This document shows positions 37,233 to 46,588 of a stretch of 64,000 nucleotides of DNA, one piece after another. The DNA is from Nitrospirota bacterium (lineage in GTDB: Bacteria; Nitrospirota; Nitrospiria; Nitrospirales; UBA8639). Within the stretch, counting starts at the first letter, position 1. Each line of letters starts with the position of its first letter. The stretch covers positions 1 to 64,000 of the forward strand of contig JAALKI010000002.1 of the NCBI GenBank assembly GCA_011088105.1. The letters run 5' to 3'. The notes below the pieces were generated by a model that did not search any database, was not told the origin of the DNA, and worked only from the letters and a program-made list of their open reading frames with translations. Made by a program: the position numbers and the translations under genes.

Positions 37233-38147
37233 ATGGGAAGATTGCTTGTTGTGGGATCAATGGCATTTGATACAGTCCGAACACCGTTTGGAGAAGCGAC
37301 AGACGTGCTTGGCGGATCTGCCACGTACTTTTCGACGGCAGCGAGTTTTTTTACTGGCGTGGATCTCATTGCTGTAGTGGGAGAGGACTTTCCCGAACAG
37401 CATATTGAATTTTTACAAAGTCGTGGCATTGACCTCACAGGCTTGGAACGCCGAAGCGGGGCAACATTTCGGTGGCGAGGCGAATATACCTATCAGTTGA
37501 ACGAAGCGCATACGCTGGAAACTCAATTAAATGTACTGGAGACCTTTCGGCCCAAGATTCCAGACCAATATCGATCACCCGACATGTTGTTTTTGGGAAA
37601 CATTGACCCTGACTTGCAATCCGATGTCTTGAATCAAGTGGCCCGTCCTCGGTTAGTCGCTTGTGATACGATGAACTTTTGGATTGATGGAAAACGGGAT
37701 GCGTTGTGGAATGTCCTGCAGCACATTGACATCTTGATCATTAATGATGGAGAAGCGCGAGAGTTAGGACAAGACTCCAATCTTGTCAAAGTGGCCAAGG
37801 ACATTATGGCACGAGGCCCCAAGCAATTAATTATCAAACGGGGTGAATATGGTGTCCTCATGTTTACGAAAAAGCAGGTATTTGGCGCACCAGCCTTTCC
37901 GTTGGAATACGTGAAAGACCCAACAGGGGCAGGAGATACGTTTGCTGGAGGCTTCATGGGCTACCTGGCAGCCTCAGGCGACTGTTCCGAAGAGAATTTA
38001 CGGAAAGCCATTATCTTCGGCAGCGTGATGGCTTCATTTACCGTTGAAGCCTTTAGTTTAGACAGGTTGCGTGATTTAGACAAAAAAGAGATCGACCATC
38101 GTTTCCGTGAGTTTAAACGGCTGACACATTTCGACGATCTCACGTAG
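37233..38147 (+). CDS. PfkB family carbohydrate kinase
   Basis: A 304-residue ribokinase-fold kinase. MGRLLVVGSMAFDTV at the start, GGSATYFSTAASFF for substrate contact, the INDGEARELGQDSN strand and the anion-hole active site DPTGAGDTFAGGFMGYLA are clear. AAAGGAG lies 8 nt before the ATG at 37233, which overrides the longer frame from 37212. It follows the MTA phosphorylase at once, so a nucleoside or ribose-type substrate in purine or methylthioribose salvage is possible but not shown. Confidence 0.88.
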   Translation: MGRLLVVGSMAFDTVRTPFGEATDVLGGSATYFSTAASFFTGVDLIAVVGEDFPEQHIEFLQSRGIDLTGLERRSGATFRWRGEYTYQLNEAHTLETQLNVLETFRPKIPDQYRSPDMLFLGNIDPDLQSDVLNQVARPRLVACDTMNFWIDGKRDALWNVLQHIDILIINDGEARELGQDSNLVKVAKDIMARGPKQLIIKRGEYGVLMFTKKQVFGAPAFPLEYVKDPTGAGDTFAGGFMGYLAASGDCSEENLRKAIIFGSVMASFTVEAFSLDRLRDLDKKEIDHRFREFKRLTHFDDLT

Positions 38148-38172
38148 TCGTATAGCATTTCTGGTATGGGTC

Positions 38173-39054
38173 ATGGCAATTGGAGAACTGCTCAAGCGAT
38201 CCCGGGAATCTCAAGGCCTGAGTCTTGAGCACCTGGCATCCCTCACAAGAATTCAGCAACCTTTTCTGAAGGCATTGGAAGAAGAAAACTTTGGCCACTT
38301 GCCCGAGCAAGTCTTTACGAAAGGGTTTGTACGGACCTATGCCCAGGCACTGGGCCTTGACGAAGAGGAAGCCATCCGACAGTTTTCGGAATCATCCCAT
38401 CTCTTTTACAAAACACATGAGGAAACACAACGCCAAACTCGACAGCAAATTGAAAATACGCACAAAGGCACATTGAATCGCAATGTCGTGCTTATCGTGA
38501 CGGGAGCCGTTCTCATTGGGTTGCTCTTTTTCATTTTTCCATACAAACAAATTCCGCCACAGCACCAAGTACCAGTCCAAGAGAAGACACACGACAAAGG
38601 CACATCATTATTGGACACTCCGTCCTCCCAACAGAAGGAGACTCACACTCCCACACCCACTGAAACCAGTTCGCCCATCGTTCCGACTAGTCCGACTTCG
38701 AATTCCATAGGTTCAAAGCAAGAAGAAGCTCCAGTGCATGTCGCATCCAAGCCTGTCACACAGGCTCCCCTCCCTCTGCCACAAGACATTCCAGACACAA
38801 CCACAGTGGAAAAACAACCCCTTGTCTTGGAATTGAAAGCAACCCAGATAACGTGGGTTGTAGTGCAATCAGATGATGGTATTCCCAACGAAGCGCTCTT
38901 GCAACCTGGGGAAACTGCTCAATGGAAGGCCACGAAGCGCTTTGTGTTAACTCTGGGCAACGCAGGAGGCGTACAGGTTTGGTTCAATGGAGAACCTCGC
39001 GAACTGTTTGGCAAACCGGGTATGGTGATACGAAATCTCGAAATCACACCCTAG
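38173..39054 (+). CDS. RodZ-like HTH membrane protein
   Basis: A 293-residue protein. An N-terminal HTH_25 domain (GELLKRSRESQGLSLEHLA and FTKGFVRTYAQALGL) precedes one membrane span (VVLIVTGAVLIGLLFFIF), a Pro/Thr-rich periplasmic linker of about 90 residues and a C-terminal DUF4115 domain (WVVVQSDDG, LQPGETAQWKA, VWFNGEPRELFG). This is the RodZ layout, where the cytoplasmic HTH binds MreB to set cell shape. No mreB is visible nearby, so a shape role is inferred from family. Confidence 0.85.
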   Translation: MAIGELLKRSRESQGLSLEHLASLTRIQQPFLKALEEENFGHLPEQVFTKGFVRTYAQALGLDEEEAIRQFSESSHLFYKTHEETQRQTRQQIENTHKGTLNRNVVLIVTGAVLIGLLFFIFPYKQIPPQHQVPVQEKTHDKGTSLLDTPSSQQKETHTPTPTETSSPIVPTSPTSNSIGSKQEEAPVHVASKPVTQAPLPLPQDIPDTTTVEKQPLVLELKATQITWVVVQSDDGIPNEALLQPGETAQWKATKRFVLTLGNAGGVQVWFNGEPRELFGKPGMVIRNLEITP

Positions 39055-39164
39055 CTACAAGCATTGAGGCACCCCTCACCTGATGAGTTTCCATTCCAGG
39101 CGGCATGACGAATTTCCAAGGAACCTGACATGATTACCCTTTAAAAACCATCACTTACACCCAT

Positions 39165-39186
39165 AAGGTGATGGAGGCATCACCTT
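39165..39186. promoter_or_regulatory. Inverted repeat overlapping the cytochrome c promoter
   Basis: AAGGTGATG (39165-39173), spacer GAGG, CATCACCTT (39178-39186). The right arm ends inside the TTGACA of the promoter, as expected of an operator, although it could instead be a weak terminator for the RodZ-like gene upstream. Confidence 0.5.
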
Positions 39187-39214
39187 GACAAAAATTTCAG
39201 GCCATTGCTATAGT
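39185..39214 (+). promoter_or_regulatory. Promoter of the cytochrome c gene
   Basis: TTGACA (39185-39190) and TATAGT (39209-39214) with an 18-bp spacer. Confidence 0.7.
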
Positions 39215-39357
39215 CCGGCCCGTTTTTGTCCTTTGAAATTTAAGAGAGCTGGGGAGTATGATACTCTGGGAGCCGAGCCTCCTCCAGGCTGACGGCTAGA
39301 ATGATTTATCGAAGAAGTCTCACGTTTATTGTTATGTATTAATCAAAGGAGGGATGC

Positions 39358-39828
39358 ATGAAGCGGTATGTTGTGATGATGAGTGTATTGATGGCGCTGT
39401 TGTTCTTTACAGGCAATGTCGTCTTTGCGGGCGCAGAAAAAGATCCTCTGAAACCTCGAGTGCCCAAGGATCACCGTGGAATGGCGAAGAAGACAAAGTC
39501 GCCCATTTACAAAAAAGCCAGCAAGGCCTCGGCTGAAATTATTGCAGAAGGCAAAAAGATTTTCGAAGGAAAAGGCACCTGCTTTAATTGTCATGGCAAG
39601 TCTGGAAAAGGCGATGGTCCTGCCGGAAAGGTCTTGAACCCTGGGCCACGCGATTTCACAAATTGCAAATTCCATAAAAAACGAAAAGATGGTGAACTGT
39701 TTTGGGTCATCAAAAATGGTAGCCCTGGAACAGGGATGGTGCCATTGATCCCAAGTGCCATTAGCGAAGAAGAAGCCTGGAAAGTAATTGCCTACGAGCG
39801 TAGCTTCTGCGAGAAATACAAAAAGTAA
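39358..39828 (+). CDS. Periplasmic monohaem cytochrome c
   Basis: A 156-residue protein with a cleavable signal (hydrophobic stretch ending NVVFAGA) and a class I cytochrome c fold. The haem site is CFNCH at residues 75-79 and the probable axial Met is M127 in GTGMVPL. Two further Cys (NCKF, SFCEKYKK) lie outside the haem motif. It is a soluble periplasmic electron carrier; its partners are not in the window. It is a single-gene unit with its own promoter, a strong ribosome binding site (AAAGGAGG) and a terminator. Confidence 0.93.
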   Translation: MKRYVVMMSVLMALLFFTGNVVFAGAEKDPLKPRVPKDHRGMAKKTKSPIYKKASKASAEIIAEGKKIFEGKGTCFNCHGKSGKGDGPAGKVLNPGPRDFTNCKFHKKRKDGELFWVIKNGSPGTGMVPLIPSAISEEEAWKVIAYERSFCEKYKK

Positions 39829-39870
39829 GAGGACGCTCTCCACTTCTGGTCGAGAAGCGATTGTTTGATC

Positions 39871-39907
39871 AACCCCCCGGAGACCGAGTCTTCCGGGGGG
39901 TTTTTTT
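39871..39907 (+). terminator. Rho-independent terminator after the cytochrome c gene
   Basis: An 11-bp stem, AACCCCCCGGA (39871-39881) with TCCGGGGGGTT (39892-39902), followed by T residues through 39907. Confidence 0.95.
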
Positions 39908-39951
39908 ATCCTGCATGTCACACTTCGTTAAGTTGACATGACGGATCACCC

Positions 39952-39979
39952 TTGACTAGACTGCCTCCTCATCTATTAA
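39952..39979 (+). promoter_or_regulatory. Possible promoter of the small basic protein gene
   Basis: TTGACT (39952-39957) and TATTAA (39974-39979) with a 16-bp spacer, 32 bp before the ATG at 40011. Confidence 0.5.
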
Positions 39980-40010
39980 GCAGGCTTTATGTAAGGGAGA
40001 ATGGGATACC

Positions 40011-40217
40011 ATGTCACAATCACAGTCCTTAGAAAATGACAAAAGCATTTTGAAGAAAAAAATTCAAGAAACACAAGGAACCAGTAAGGGAAGCCTTGAA
40101 GCACAAAAAAAGGTGCGATCCCTTCGAAAATATGTGAAGCGAATCCAACGGAAGGTTCGAGCCCGAGCAGCGAGAATCGCACAGGCATCAGGGAAAAAGG
40201 GCGCCACGGCCTCCTAA
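40011..40217 (+). CDS. Small basic helical protein
   Basis: A 68-residue protein, strongly basic and without hydrophobic spans, predicted as one or two helices (SLEAQKKVRSLRKYVKRIQRKV). Two upstream signals support it: a promoter-like pair and a purine-rich AAGGGAGA before ATG. It may bind nucleic acid or the ribosome, but no family was recognised. It precedes the HEAT-repeat gene by 48 bp. Confidence 0.7.
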   Translation: MSQSQSLENDKSILKKKIQETQGTSKGSLEAQKKVRSLRKYVKRIQRKVRARAARIAQASGKKGATAS

Positions 40218-40265
40218 AAGAACTTAAACTATATTACGTGTTACGCGCGCAAGAGGAGATGCCGT

Positions 40266-41144
40266 ATGAGTGATGAGAAAAAACAGGCTGGCGAGGAAAT
40301 AGAAGCCCAAGCAGAAGACGTTCAACCAGGTGATGTGGAAGAGACCTTGGTAGACGAAGTCTCAGCGTCTCTAGTGGCTGAAGGCGAAGGAGAAACCAGT
40401 CAGGTCGATATGGTTGACGCTTCCTCGGAAGAAAGCCTCGAAGAAGAAGATGTCTCTGAGGAACTGGAAGAAGAAAAGGTTAAAGATGAAATTGACATCC
40501 AACTTGACTTGCTCAAAGACCCCGATTGGGTTGTTCGTCGTGAAGCCGTGGTCACCCTTGGTGAAATGGCTGATGAACGATGTGTTGAGCCGTTGGTCCG
40601 CTGTCTCCGTGATGGAGATTGGCAGGTCCGAGAGGCAGCCGTCGATGCCATTGGACTGGTTGGATCGCCTGCCGTTGATATGCTCATCCACTACATGCGT
40701 GATTGGGACGCACGAAAATATGTGATTCGCGCATTGGGAAAGATCAATGACGAACGCGTGTTAGACCCACTCATTTTCATCCTCAAAAATGATGAGTTTA
40801 AAGATGATGCCACACGAGCCTTGGTTGAGCTTGGCCATCCGGCTGTTGAGCGCTTGATCGTGGCATTGACTGACAAAGACGAATTTGTACGCAAACAGTC
40901 AATTTTAGCGCTTGGAGATATCGGGTCGGCTGAAGCCGTTGATCCGTTAATCGCGATGCTTCAAGATGAGGATTGGTTGATTCGGCTCACGTCGGCAGCT
41001 TCGTTAGAAAAAATTGGTGATCCCCGTGGCCGTGATGCCGTCAAGCCATTGATGAAGGATAAAGATTTGGTCGTGAGAATGCGGATTGAACGGATTTTGG
41101 CGTCATGGAAAAAACAGCCGGTTGAACCGGCAGCGTCGGCATAA
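40266..41144 (+). CDS. HEAT-repeat (PBS-lyase type) protein
   Basis: A 292-residue protein. The first 75 residues are extremely acidic and low in complexity. Then come about six HEAT units of about 30 residues, e.g. DPDWVVRREAVVTLGEMADERCVEPLVRCL and DEFVRKQSILALGDIGSAEAVDPLIAML. Such arrays act as protein-binding scaffolds; the client is unknown. GGAG lies 7 nt before the ATG. The acidic leader next to the preceding basic protein gene is notable but without known meaning. Confidence 0.9.
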   Translation: MSDEKKQAGEEIEAQAEDVQPGDVEETLVDEVSASLVAEGEGETSQVDMVDASSEESLEEEDVSEELEEEKVKDEIDIQLDLLKDPDWVVRREAVVTLGEMADERCVEPLVRCLRDGDWQVREAAVDAIGLVGSPAVDMLIHYMRDWDARKYVIRALGKINDERVLDPLIFILKNDEFKDDATRALVELGHPAVERLIVALTDKDEFVRKQSILALGDIGSAEAVDPLIAMLQDEDWLIRLTSAASLEKIGDPRGRDAVKPLMKDKDLVVRMRIERILASWKKQPVEPAASA

Positions 41145-41161
41145 GCAAGACGCCCTTCATC

Positions 41162-41599
41162 TTATTTGTCTAGCAATTGATCCAGCTCGCGTTGGGCCTT
41201 GTTGAGTTGTTCACCAGAAACGGCGTCCCCAGAGTCCAAGTCCTTCAGCATGCCTTTGATGCGAGTTATTAATCTTTCCGTCAGTGATTGTTTTGTTTGA
41301 GTCGGGTCGTTCTCGATCGCCAGCTTTAAATGAACAAGGGATTCCCTCAACTCATTACCAGCTTTCCGATAATGTCCATCTAGCAGTTCCGACTTGCTTT
41401 GGACAATCCGATATTTGGCCTCTAGAAGCTCTCCCTGTTGATACAAATTTCTTTTCTCAACCCCCAGCGTCTTTTCCATGACATCTTCTGAGAATGTTTT
41501 TAATGTCCGGCTCACCGTTTCAGGGGGTTGTTGCCCAACATAGTACCCACACCAAAAGATACCGACCAACACCATAACTTTGAGGAAAAGACTTACCAT
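41162..41599 (-). CDS. Hypothetical protein with N-terminal membrane anchor
   Basis: A 145-residue protein: one N-terminal span (LFLKVMVLVGIFWCGYYVG) followed by a helical, charged periplasmic domain with coiled-coil tendency (LLEAKYRIVQSKSELLDGHYRKAGNELRESL). No family was recognised. It converges on the HEAT-repeat gene. Confidence 0.75.
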   Translation of the reverse strand: MVSLFLKVMVLVGIFWCGYYVGQQPPETVSRTLKTFSEDVMEKTLGVEKRNLYQQGELLEAKYRIVQSKSELLDGHYRKAGNELRESLVHLKLAIENDPTQTKQSLTERLITRIKGMLKDLDSGDAVSGEQLNKAQRELDQLLDK

Positions 41600-41893
41600 A
41601 GACGTTACCCTTCATGAGAGCATGTCGATTATGCCTCGTGTCTCACCCCACAGCCCCTCATTTTTCACAAGAAGCCTTTCCTATTTGCTTTGTGTTGAAT
41701 CATGGTTTTTACATCAATGGACTATCCACTGTTCATTTAAAAGGATAAAGGAATGCCCTGAGGGCGATCAAGGCTTTCAGTCTTGAGAAGAGGCCAGAAG
41801 CAGGAAAAACCCGTTGGGGCTGAGACACATTCCGTCCCATGACGAAAATGATAGAGCCCTGAAGCGATTTGAAATGAGGAAGCCAATAATTGA

Positions 41894-42736
41894 TTATGCC
41901 TGACCAGTTGGTTCAGTCGACTGTGTATCAGCCGATGCAGACAGAATGGCAAACCGTTCGCCCACGATGCGAGTGACACGATTCATATGTTGCGCGAGCT
42001 GTGAAGCTTCCTCTTTCTGAAGGTCTTTCTGAAAACGTGGCAAGACACCCCACCGAGTTTCGACTTCTTCGCCAGAGATTTTGGCCATGACACTAACCAA
42101 CTTAATAACCTGAACATTTGATGACTGTGGGGAAGAGGACGTCGATGAGGATTCCGCTGAAGGATCTTGCGTGCTCGGCGTCTCTTGTGATGCGTCGGTG
42201 TTTTCAAATAACGCTTGCAGAGCGGGGATAACCGCTTGGCCACACAATATGGCTGACGCGATGATATTCTGATTCCCAGATGAACCCGCTTTTGCAGCAA
42301 CTTGTTCCCCGAATAGCTGAAAGTACGCCTCTTTTTGCTTGCTGTCTTCGGAAATGATGAACTGGAACTTCTCATACAGCTGACGGCTTTCGGCAACGGT
42401 ATTGCCAATAGAGAGAAGAATTTCCATATCATCAACTTCCGCAGACGTCATGGAGGGGGTCAGCACAGTCTTGAGTTGTTCCCCAACGGTATCTTCCAGG
42501 CTATTCATGAATTCTGGTTGGACTTGCAGAGGCACATGAAAAGCCGAAAGCCTGTCAACGACATTAAACATGACCTTGAGAAATTCTAGATAGATTTCCC
42601 ATTCTTGCGTTTGAGCCCATTTCAGTGACTGAGTCTGATCACTCCGTTTAATCAGGGCAACCGACTCTCTTGCCACACCAAGTAACGTGGAAGCCAAGTC
42701 CTTGAGGGTTTGGCCATATTCCTGTTTGATATTCAT
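41894..42736 (-). CDS. Hypothetical soluble protein, about 280 residues
   Basis: A helical protein without signal or membrane spans. A Ser/Thr/Gln-rich linker (residues about 185-215) separates the N-terminal helical domain from a C-terminal helical domain containing ISGEEVETRWGVLPRFQKDL. No family was recognised. ATG at 42736 was taken; a GTG at 42754 is an alternative. It is divergent from the UvrD-type helicase gene. Confidence 0.72.
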   Translation of the reverse strand: MNIKQEYGQTLKDLASTLLGVARESVALIKRSDQTQSLKWAQTQEWEIYLEFLKVMFNVVDRLSAFHVPLQVQPEFMNSLEDTVGEQLKTVLTPSMTSAEVDDMEILLSIGNTVAESRQLYEKFQFIISEDSKQKEAYFQLFGEQVAAKAGSSGNQNIIASAILCGQAVIPALQALFENTDASQETPSTQDPSAESSSTSSSPQSSNVQVIKLVSVMAKISGEEVETRWGVLPRFQKDLQKEEASQLAQHMNRVTRIVGERFAILSASADTQSTEPTGQA

Positions 42737-42941
42737 TGTTTCATTCACCCACACAGTAAAGATAAAGAATGGAAGGCATTATAGCGAAAAACCATCTCAC
42801 TACCAACAGGCCTTGCAGGTTTTACTTGAAGACAATGCCTTCTCATTGCAACACAATAGGGTGTATGTTATACACGGCACCTCGTGAAAAACACAACGGA
42901 TGAAACCATCCCGTTCTTCTAAGAAATGTGAGTGAATACTG

Positions 42942-44951
42942 ATGGATCTCAGTAGTCCTGAATCGAAAACCTATGTCTTGAAGAAACCAGTCGATGGGGA
43001 CAGGACGACACGGTTGTCCCGCGAATATGCGCAAGAATTAAACCCGCAGCAATTAGCCGCCGTAGAAGTGGTCGATGGGCCAGCATTGGTCATTGCGGGT
43101 GCCGGAAGTGGGAAAACAAGAGCCTTAGTCTATCGAGTCGCACGCTTGATTGATTTGGGCATTGATCCTCGGGCAATTCTACTCCTGACATTCACACGAA
43201 AAGCGGCGCAGGAAATGTTAGGCCGGGTTGGGCTGTTAATTGGCATCCAAAGTGAACACGTGGCCGGAGGGACGTTCCATTCCACCGCGAACCTGCTTCT
43301 GCGTCGGTATGGCCGTTCCATCGGATTGGAGCCGGGCTTTACGATCCTGGATCGTGGGGATTCAGAAGACCTCGTGAATCTCTTGAGAGCCCAATTCGGA
43401 TTACACGAAACGGGTAAGCGATTCCCACGAAAGCGCACCATTGTGGAAATGTTCAGCAAATGTGCCAATACATGTCAAAACTTAGAAACGGTGATGCTGA
43501 ACGAGTACGAACACTTTGGGGACTATCTGGGTGTCTTAACAACACTCCAGGAAGCATATGAAGCGGCAAAACGCCAACGGCAATTGGTGGATTATGACGA
43601 TCTGCTTGTCCGGCTCCGCGAACTCCTCACCGTAGACGAACAAGCCCGTCAACTCATCTCCAATACGTACCGGTACCTCTTAGTCGATGAATATCAAGAT
43701 ACCAATCGGTTGCAGGCCGACGTCATTCGCAAACTTGCCGCGACCCATGACAATGTCATGGTCGTTGGGGATGACTCACAATCGATCTATGCCTTTCGAG
43801 GAGCAACAATCCGTAACATCATGGAATTCCCAACGTTCTTTCCAGGAACAACCATCTACAAACTAGAAGAAAACTATCGAAGCACCCCTGCAATCTTGCA
43901 AGTTGCCAATAGCATTATTGAAGAAGCGACGGAAAAGTACAGCAAGACACTGTTTACGCAAAAACTCGACGGACCGCGTCCATCATTAATACAGGCCATG
44001 AGTGAAAATGCCCAATCCCGGTTTGTTGCCCAAAAAATACTAGAGTTGAGAGAGGAAGGCACTCCGCTTCGTGACATCGCCGTCTTATTCCGATCGAGTT
44101 TTCATGCCTTTGACCTGGAAATCGAGCTCTCCCGACGGGATATACCATTTATCAAGCGTGGAGGCTTTAAATTTATTGAAACAGCACATGTCAAGGATCT
44201 CTTAGCGCACTTACGTATCGTGCATAATCCGTTGGATGCCGTGAGCTGGAATCGAACCCTTCTGTTAGTCGAGGGAGTAGGCCAGAAAAAATCCAAAGAC
44301 CTGATTGAGCTAATGATCAACAGTCAGAGCCCCATTGAGACATTGCGCAGTGTCGGGGGCCGCCCCTCACAGGGGTTACGAAACCTTGCGACCATGCTCG
44401 AGTTGGTCAGTTCGTATGATACGGCTTCTCCTGCCGAACAGATAAGCCAAGTGTTGGAATATTACCTGCCGATCCTCAAAGATCAGTATGACGATTATCC
44501 TAAACGGATACGAGACCTTGAGCACTTGTCGATCATGGCCGATCGTTATGCTGAACTAGGAAATTTCTTGGCCGACTTGACCTTGGAACCACCGGATCAA
44601 AGCATGGAAGATCGTGAAGCGTCAGAGAGAAATGATGAACGGCTGATTCTCTCGACAATCCATTCAGCAAAGGGCTTGGAATGGCGATGTGTGTTTCTCC
44701 TGTGGTTGGTCGATGGACGATTCCCCTCATCCTATTCCTTTGTCACCGATGAAGATTTAGAAGAGGAGCGACGCCTCCTCTATGTGGCAGTAACTCGAGC
44801 CAAACAGGAACTTTACCTCACCTACCCGATCAATGTGTACGACAAGATGACCGGATCCGTCCTTTCTAAACCGTCTCGTTTTTTAGAAACCGTCCCGTCT
44901 TCTTTTATGGAAACTTGGAACCTTGTGGAAGAAGAGGATCTCTATGCATAG
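42942..44951 (+). CDS. UvrD/Rep/PcrA-type ATP-dependent DNA helicase
   Basis: A 669-residue superfamily 1 helicase moving 3' to 5'. LNPQQLAAVEVVDGPALVIAGAGSGKTRAL (Q motif and Walker A), LLLTFTRKAAQEM (Ia), YRYLLVDEYQDTNRLQ (II), VVGDDSQSIYAFRGA (III), LEENYRS (IV), STIHSAKGLEWRCVFL (V) and EERRLLYVAVTRAKQELYLTYP (VI) are all present. It is slightly shorter at the C-terminus than PcrA. It is likely in repair or replication restart. Its end overlaps the start of the HELLH protein gene by 8 bp. Confidence 0.95.
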   Translation: MDLSSPESKTYVLKKPVDGDRTTRLSREYAQELNPQQLAAVEVVDGPALVIAGAGSGKTRALVYRVARLIDLGIDPRAILLLTFTRKAAQEMLGRVGLLIGIQSEHVAGGTFHSTANLLLRRYGRSIGLEPGFTILDRGDSEDLVNLLRAQFGLHETGKRFPRKRTIVEMFSKCANTCQNLETVMLNEYEHFGDYLGVLTTLQEAYEAAKRQRQLVDYDDLLVRLRELLTVDEQARQLISNTYRYLLVDEYQDTNRLQADVIRKLAATHDNVMVVGDDSQSIYAFRGATIRNIMEFPTFFPGTTIYKLEENYRSTPAILQVANSIIEEATEKYSKTLFTQKLDGPRPSLIQAMSENAQSRFVAQKILELREEGTPLRDIAVLFRSSFHAFDLEIELSRRDIPFIKRGGFKFIETAHVKDLLAHLRIVHNPLDAVSWNRTLLLVEGVGQKKSKDLIELMINSQSPIETLRSVGGRPSQGLRNLATMLELVSSYDTASPAEQISQVLEYYLPILKDQYDDYPKRIRDLEHLSIMADRYAELGNFLADLTLEPPDQSMEDREASERNDERLILSTIHSAKGLEWRCVFLLWLVDGRFPSSYSFVTDEDLEEERRLLYVAVTRAKQELYLTYPINVYDKMTGSVLSKPSRFLETVPSSFMETWNLVEEEDLYA

Positions 44952-45864
44952 CCAGGGCAACACGTACTTGCAAACGATACCGAGCATACTGTTCTGTCTG
45001 TTCATCTTCGTACTCGGGGGACCCGTCACGTCTGTCGCCCAAGCCATGCCAGGCAGTAATCCTCTCAACCCTTGGCCGGCGTTGATCCGAGAAGCAGAAG
45101 CCTTAGGACTGCCAACGCAGTTTCTCAAAGAAATTGATCCAGAATTTGTCACCGTTGAGTTTGCCGATCTTCATACTTATGCCGCCGAATATCACCCTGA
45201 AGATCATCGGATGATCCTCAATCTGCGGCTATCCTTTAACAAAGCAGGCGGAGCTCTGGCAGCCTTGGATCGGATGACACATCATGACTTGAATCTTCTC
45301 TATCATGAATTGCTCCATGCCTATTTGGACTTTATCTTTTTTGGGAGGGAAGCTGACAGATTAACACCACAAGCGAAACACCTGTTAGCGTTTGCCCAGA
45401 AACAATTACAATGCCATTACCGCTTTATCCGGATTACGCCTATACGCCAACGGAAGGCCTCCACGGAGCTTCGGTTTCTTTCTGATGACGATGCTTGGGA
45501 AGCGCTGAATGAGACTTGGGCCATGTTTGTCGGATGGGCTATTTGGACCAAATTAGAGCTGTTTCCTGACAAACAGACATTTGGACAATGGACACCGCAG
45601 CACAGAGAGCAATGGGGGGACCGTTTGGCCCAAGCCGACCGCCAAGGAGAAATTCTTGGCTATTACGAACCTGATGACCCCGTTGAACGCAACATTGCCA
45701 GAAAGCGATTTTTAGCCCCCTCTCATGGGATCACCATTCAAGGCATCCAATTGTTATTAGAAACGATCTTATCCGAGTCGCCTGACATAGTGGCCAAGAG
45801 CAAAGCCATCATCAACACCACACGCGAGACCGTGGAAAAACCCTTGTCATGTGGAGAGTCGTAG
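44944..45864 (+). CDS. Secreted protein with a HELLH zinc-protease-like motif
   Basis: A 306-residue protein with a signal segment (LFCLFIFVLGGPVTSVAQA). The motif YHELLHAYLDF (His121, Glu122, His125) is of the HExxH type that binds zinc in metallopeptidases, and a downstream ALNETWAMFVGWAIW segment may supply the third ligand. No peptidase family was recognised, so activity is unproven. The ATG at 44944 has GAGGA 5 nt upstream and overlaps the helicase end. Confidence 0.72.
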   Translation: MHSQGNTYLQTIPSILFCLFIFVLGGPVTSVAQAMPGSNPLNPWPALIREAEALGLPTQFLKEIDPEFVTVEFADLHTYAAEYHPEDHRMILNLRLSFNKAGGALAALDRMTHHDLNLLYHELLHAYLDFIFFGREADRLTPQAKHLLAFAQKQLQCHYRFIRITPIRQRKASTELRFLSDDDAWEALNETWAMFVGWAIWTKLELFPDKQTFGQWTPQHREQWGDRLAQADRQGEILGYYEPDDPVERNIARKRFLAPSHGITIQGIQLLLETILSESPDIVAKSKAIINTTRETVEKPLSCGES

Positions 45865-45933
45865 TTCGATGCTCCATGCTGGACAAAAACCGGAAATCCA
45901 TGATAGCGTCGGCAGCATCGTATGTCGGCATTG

Positions 45934-46009
45934 GCGCCTGTAGCTCAGTGGATAGAGCACTGGCCTCCGGAGCCAGGTGTCGCAGGTTCAAATCCTGCCA
46001 GGCGCGCCA
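45934..46009 (+). tRNA. tRNA-Arg (anticodon CCG)
   Basis: Acceptor GCGCCTG/CAGGCGC, D arm AGCTCAGTGGATAGAGC, anticodon loop CTCCGGA, T arm GGTTCAAATCC, discriminator G and encoded CCA. Confidence 0.96.
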
Positions 46010-46063
46010 TTTTGCTTTTTGTAAAGAACGATATTTAAAACATTCATATTTTCTTGTCTGGGT

Positions 46064-46139
<76 letters not shown>

Positions 46140-46588
46140 TTTTTTCAACGAGTTGTGACGCTTTATTTATCGTCACATCCATAGCTTCGCATAGTGCTAC
46201 TACCATTTTGCTGTCACGTTCTCGAAGGGTAGCCCCGATAATCAGTTGATCTGGGATCGCCCTCCTCCCTCCTCATCTAATGGATCCACGGCACCGCTGG
46301 GGAGAATGATGCCGAGTTCGGGGTACTTCTAAGATAACCGCCCAAACAGAGGTCGTTGAGGAACATGGCTGAAAAACTTCCGGCTTTGAGTGGGACACAG
46401 GAATAGCATACTCAAGGTTTCTACTGGCCTTTAGAATTATCTAACCTCTGCTCAGGTTAAACACAAAGGCACCTCCTGAAACTTTCTCAAGAAGGTATCT
46501 TGGCCAAAACACTATCAGTCTCGAATTCGTAATAATTGGCAATGTTAATGAATTTCAATACGGGTGAATTAAAAGAAGGGACAACCTA
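46140..46588. other. Gene-poor stretch beside tRNA-Lys
   Basis: No confident gene. A minus-strand open stretch of 56 codons (46102-46272) reads through IPDQLIIGATLRERDSKMVV and into antisense tRNA-Lys, with no proper start codon. The rest is AT/GC-mixed sequence with no recognisable RNA. It opens the decayed accessory region. Confidence 0.4.

Larger units (their letters stand above)
39055..39357. other. Intergenic control region before the cytochrome c gene
   Basis: It contains a promoter (TTGACA 39185-39190, TATAGT 39209-39214) and a perfect 9-bp inverted repeat (39165-39186) that overlaps the -35 box. A leader of about 135 nt follows, with a small hairpin near GAGTATGATACTC. AAAGGAGGG lies just before the cytochrome ATG. 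No coding frame was seen. Confidence 0.6.

Noticed and set aside
46140-46400. Possible 5S rRNA-like stretch (GATGCCGAGTTCGGGG)
   Set aside because: A few bases recall 5S rRNA but the conserved helices and spacing are missing.
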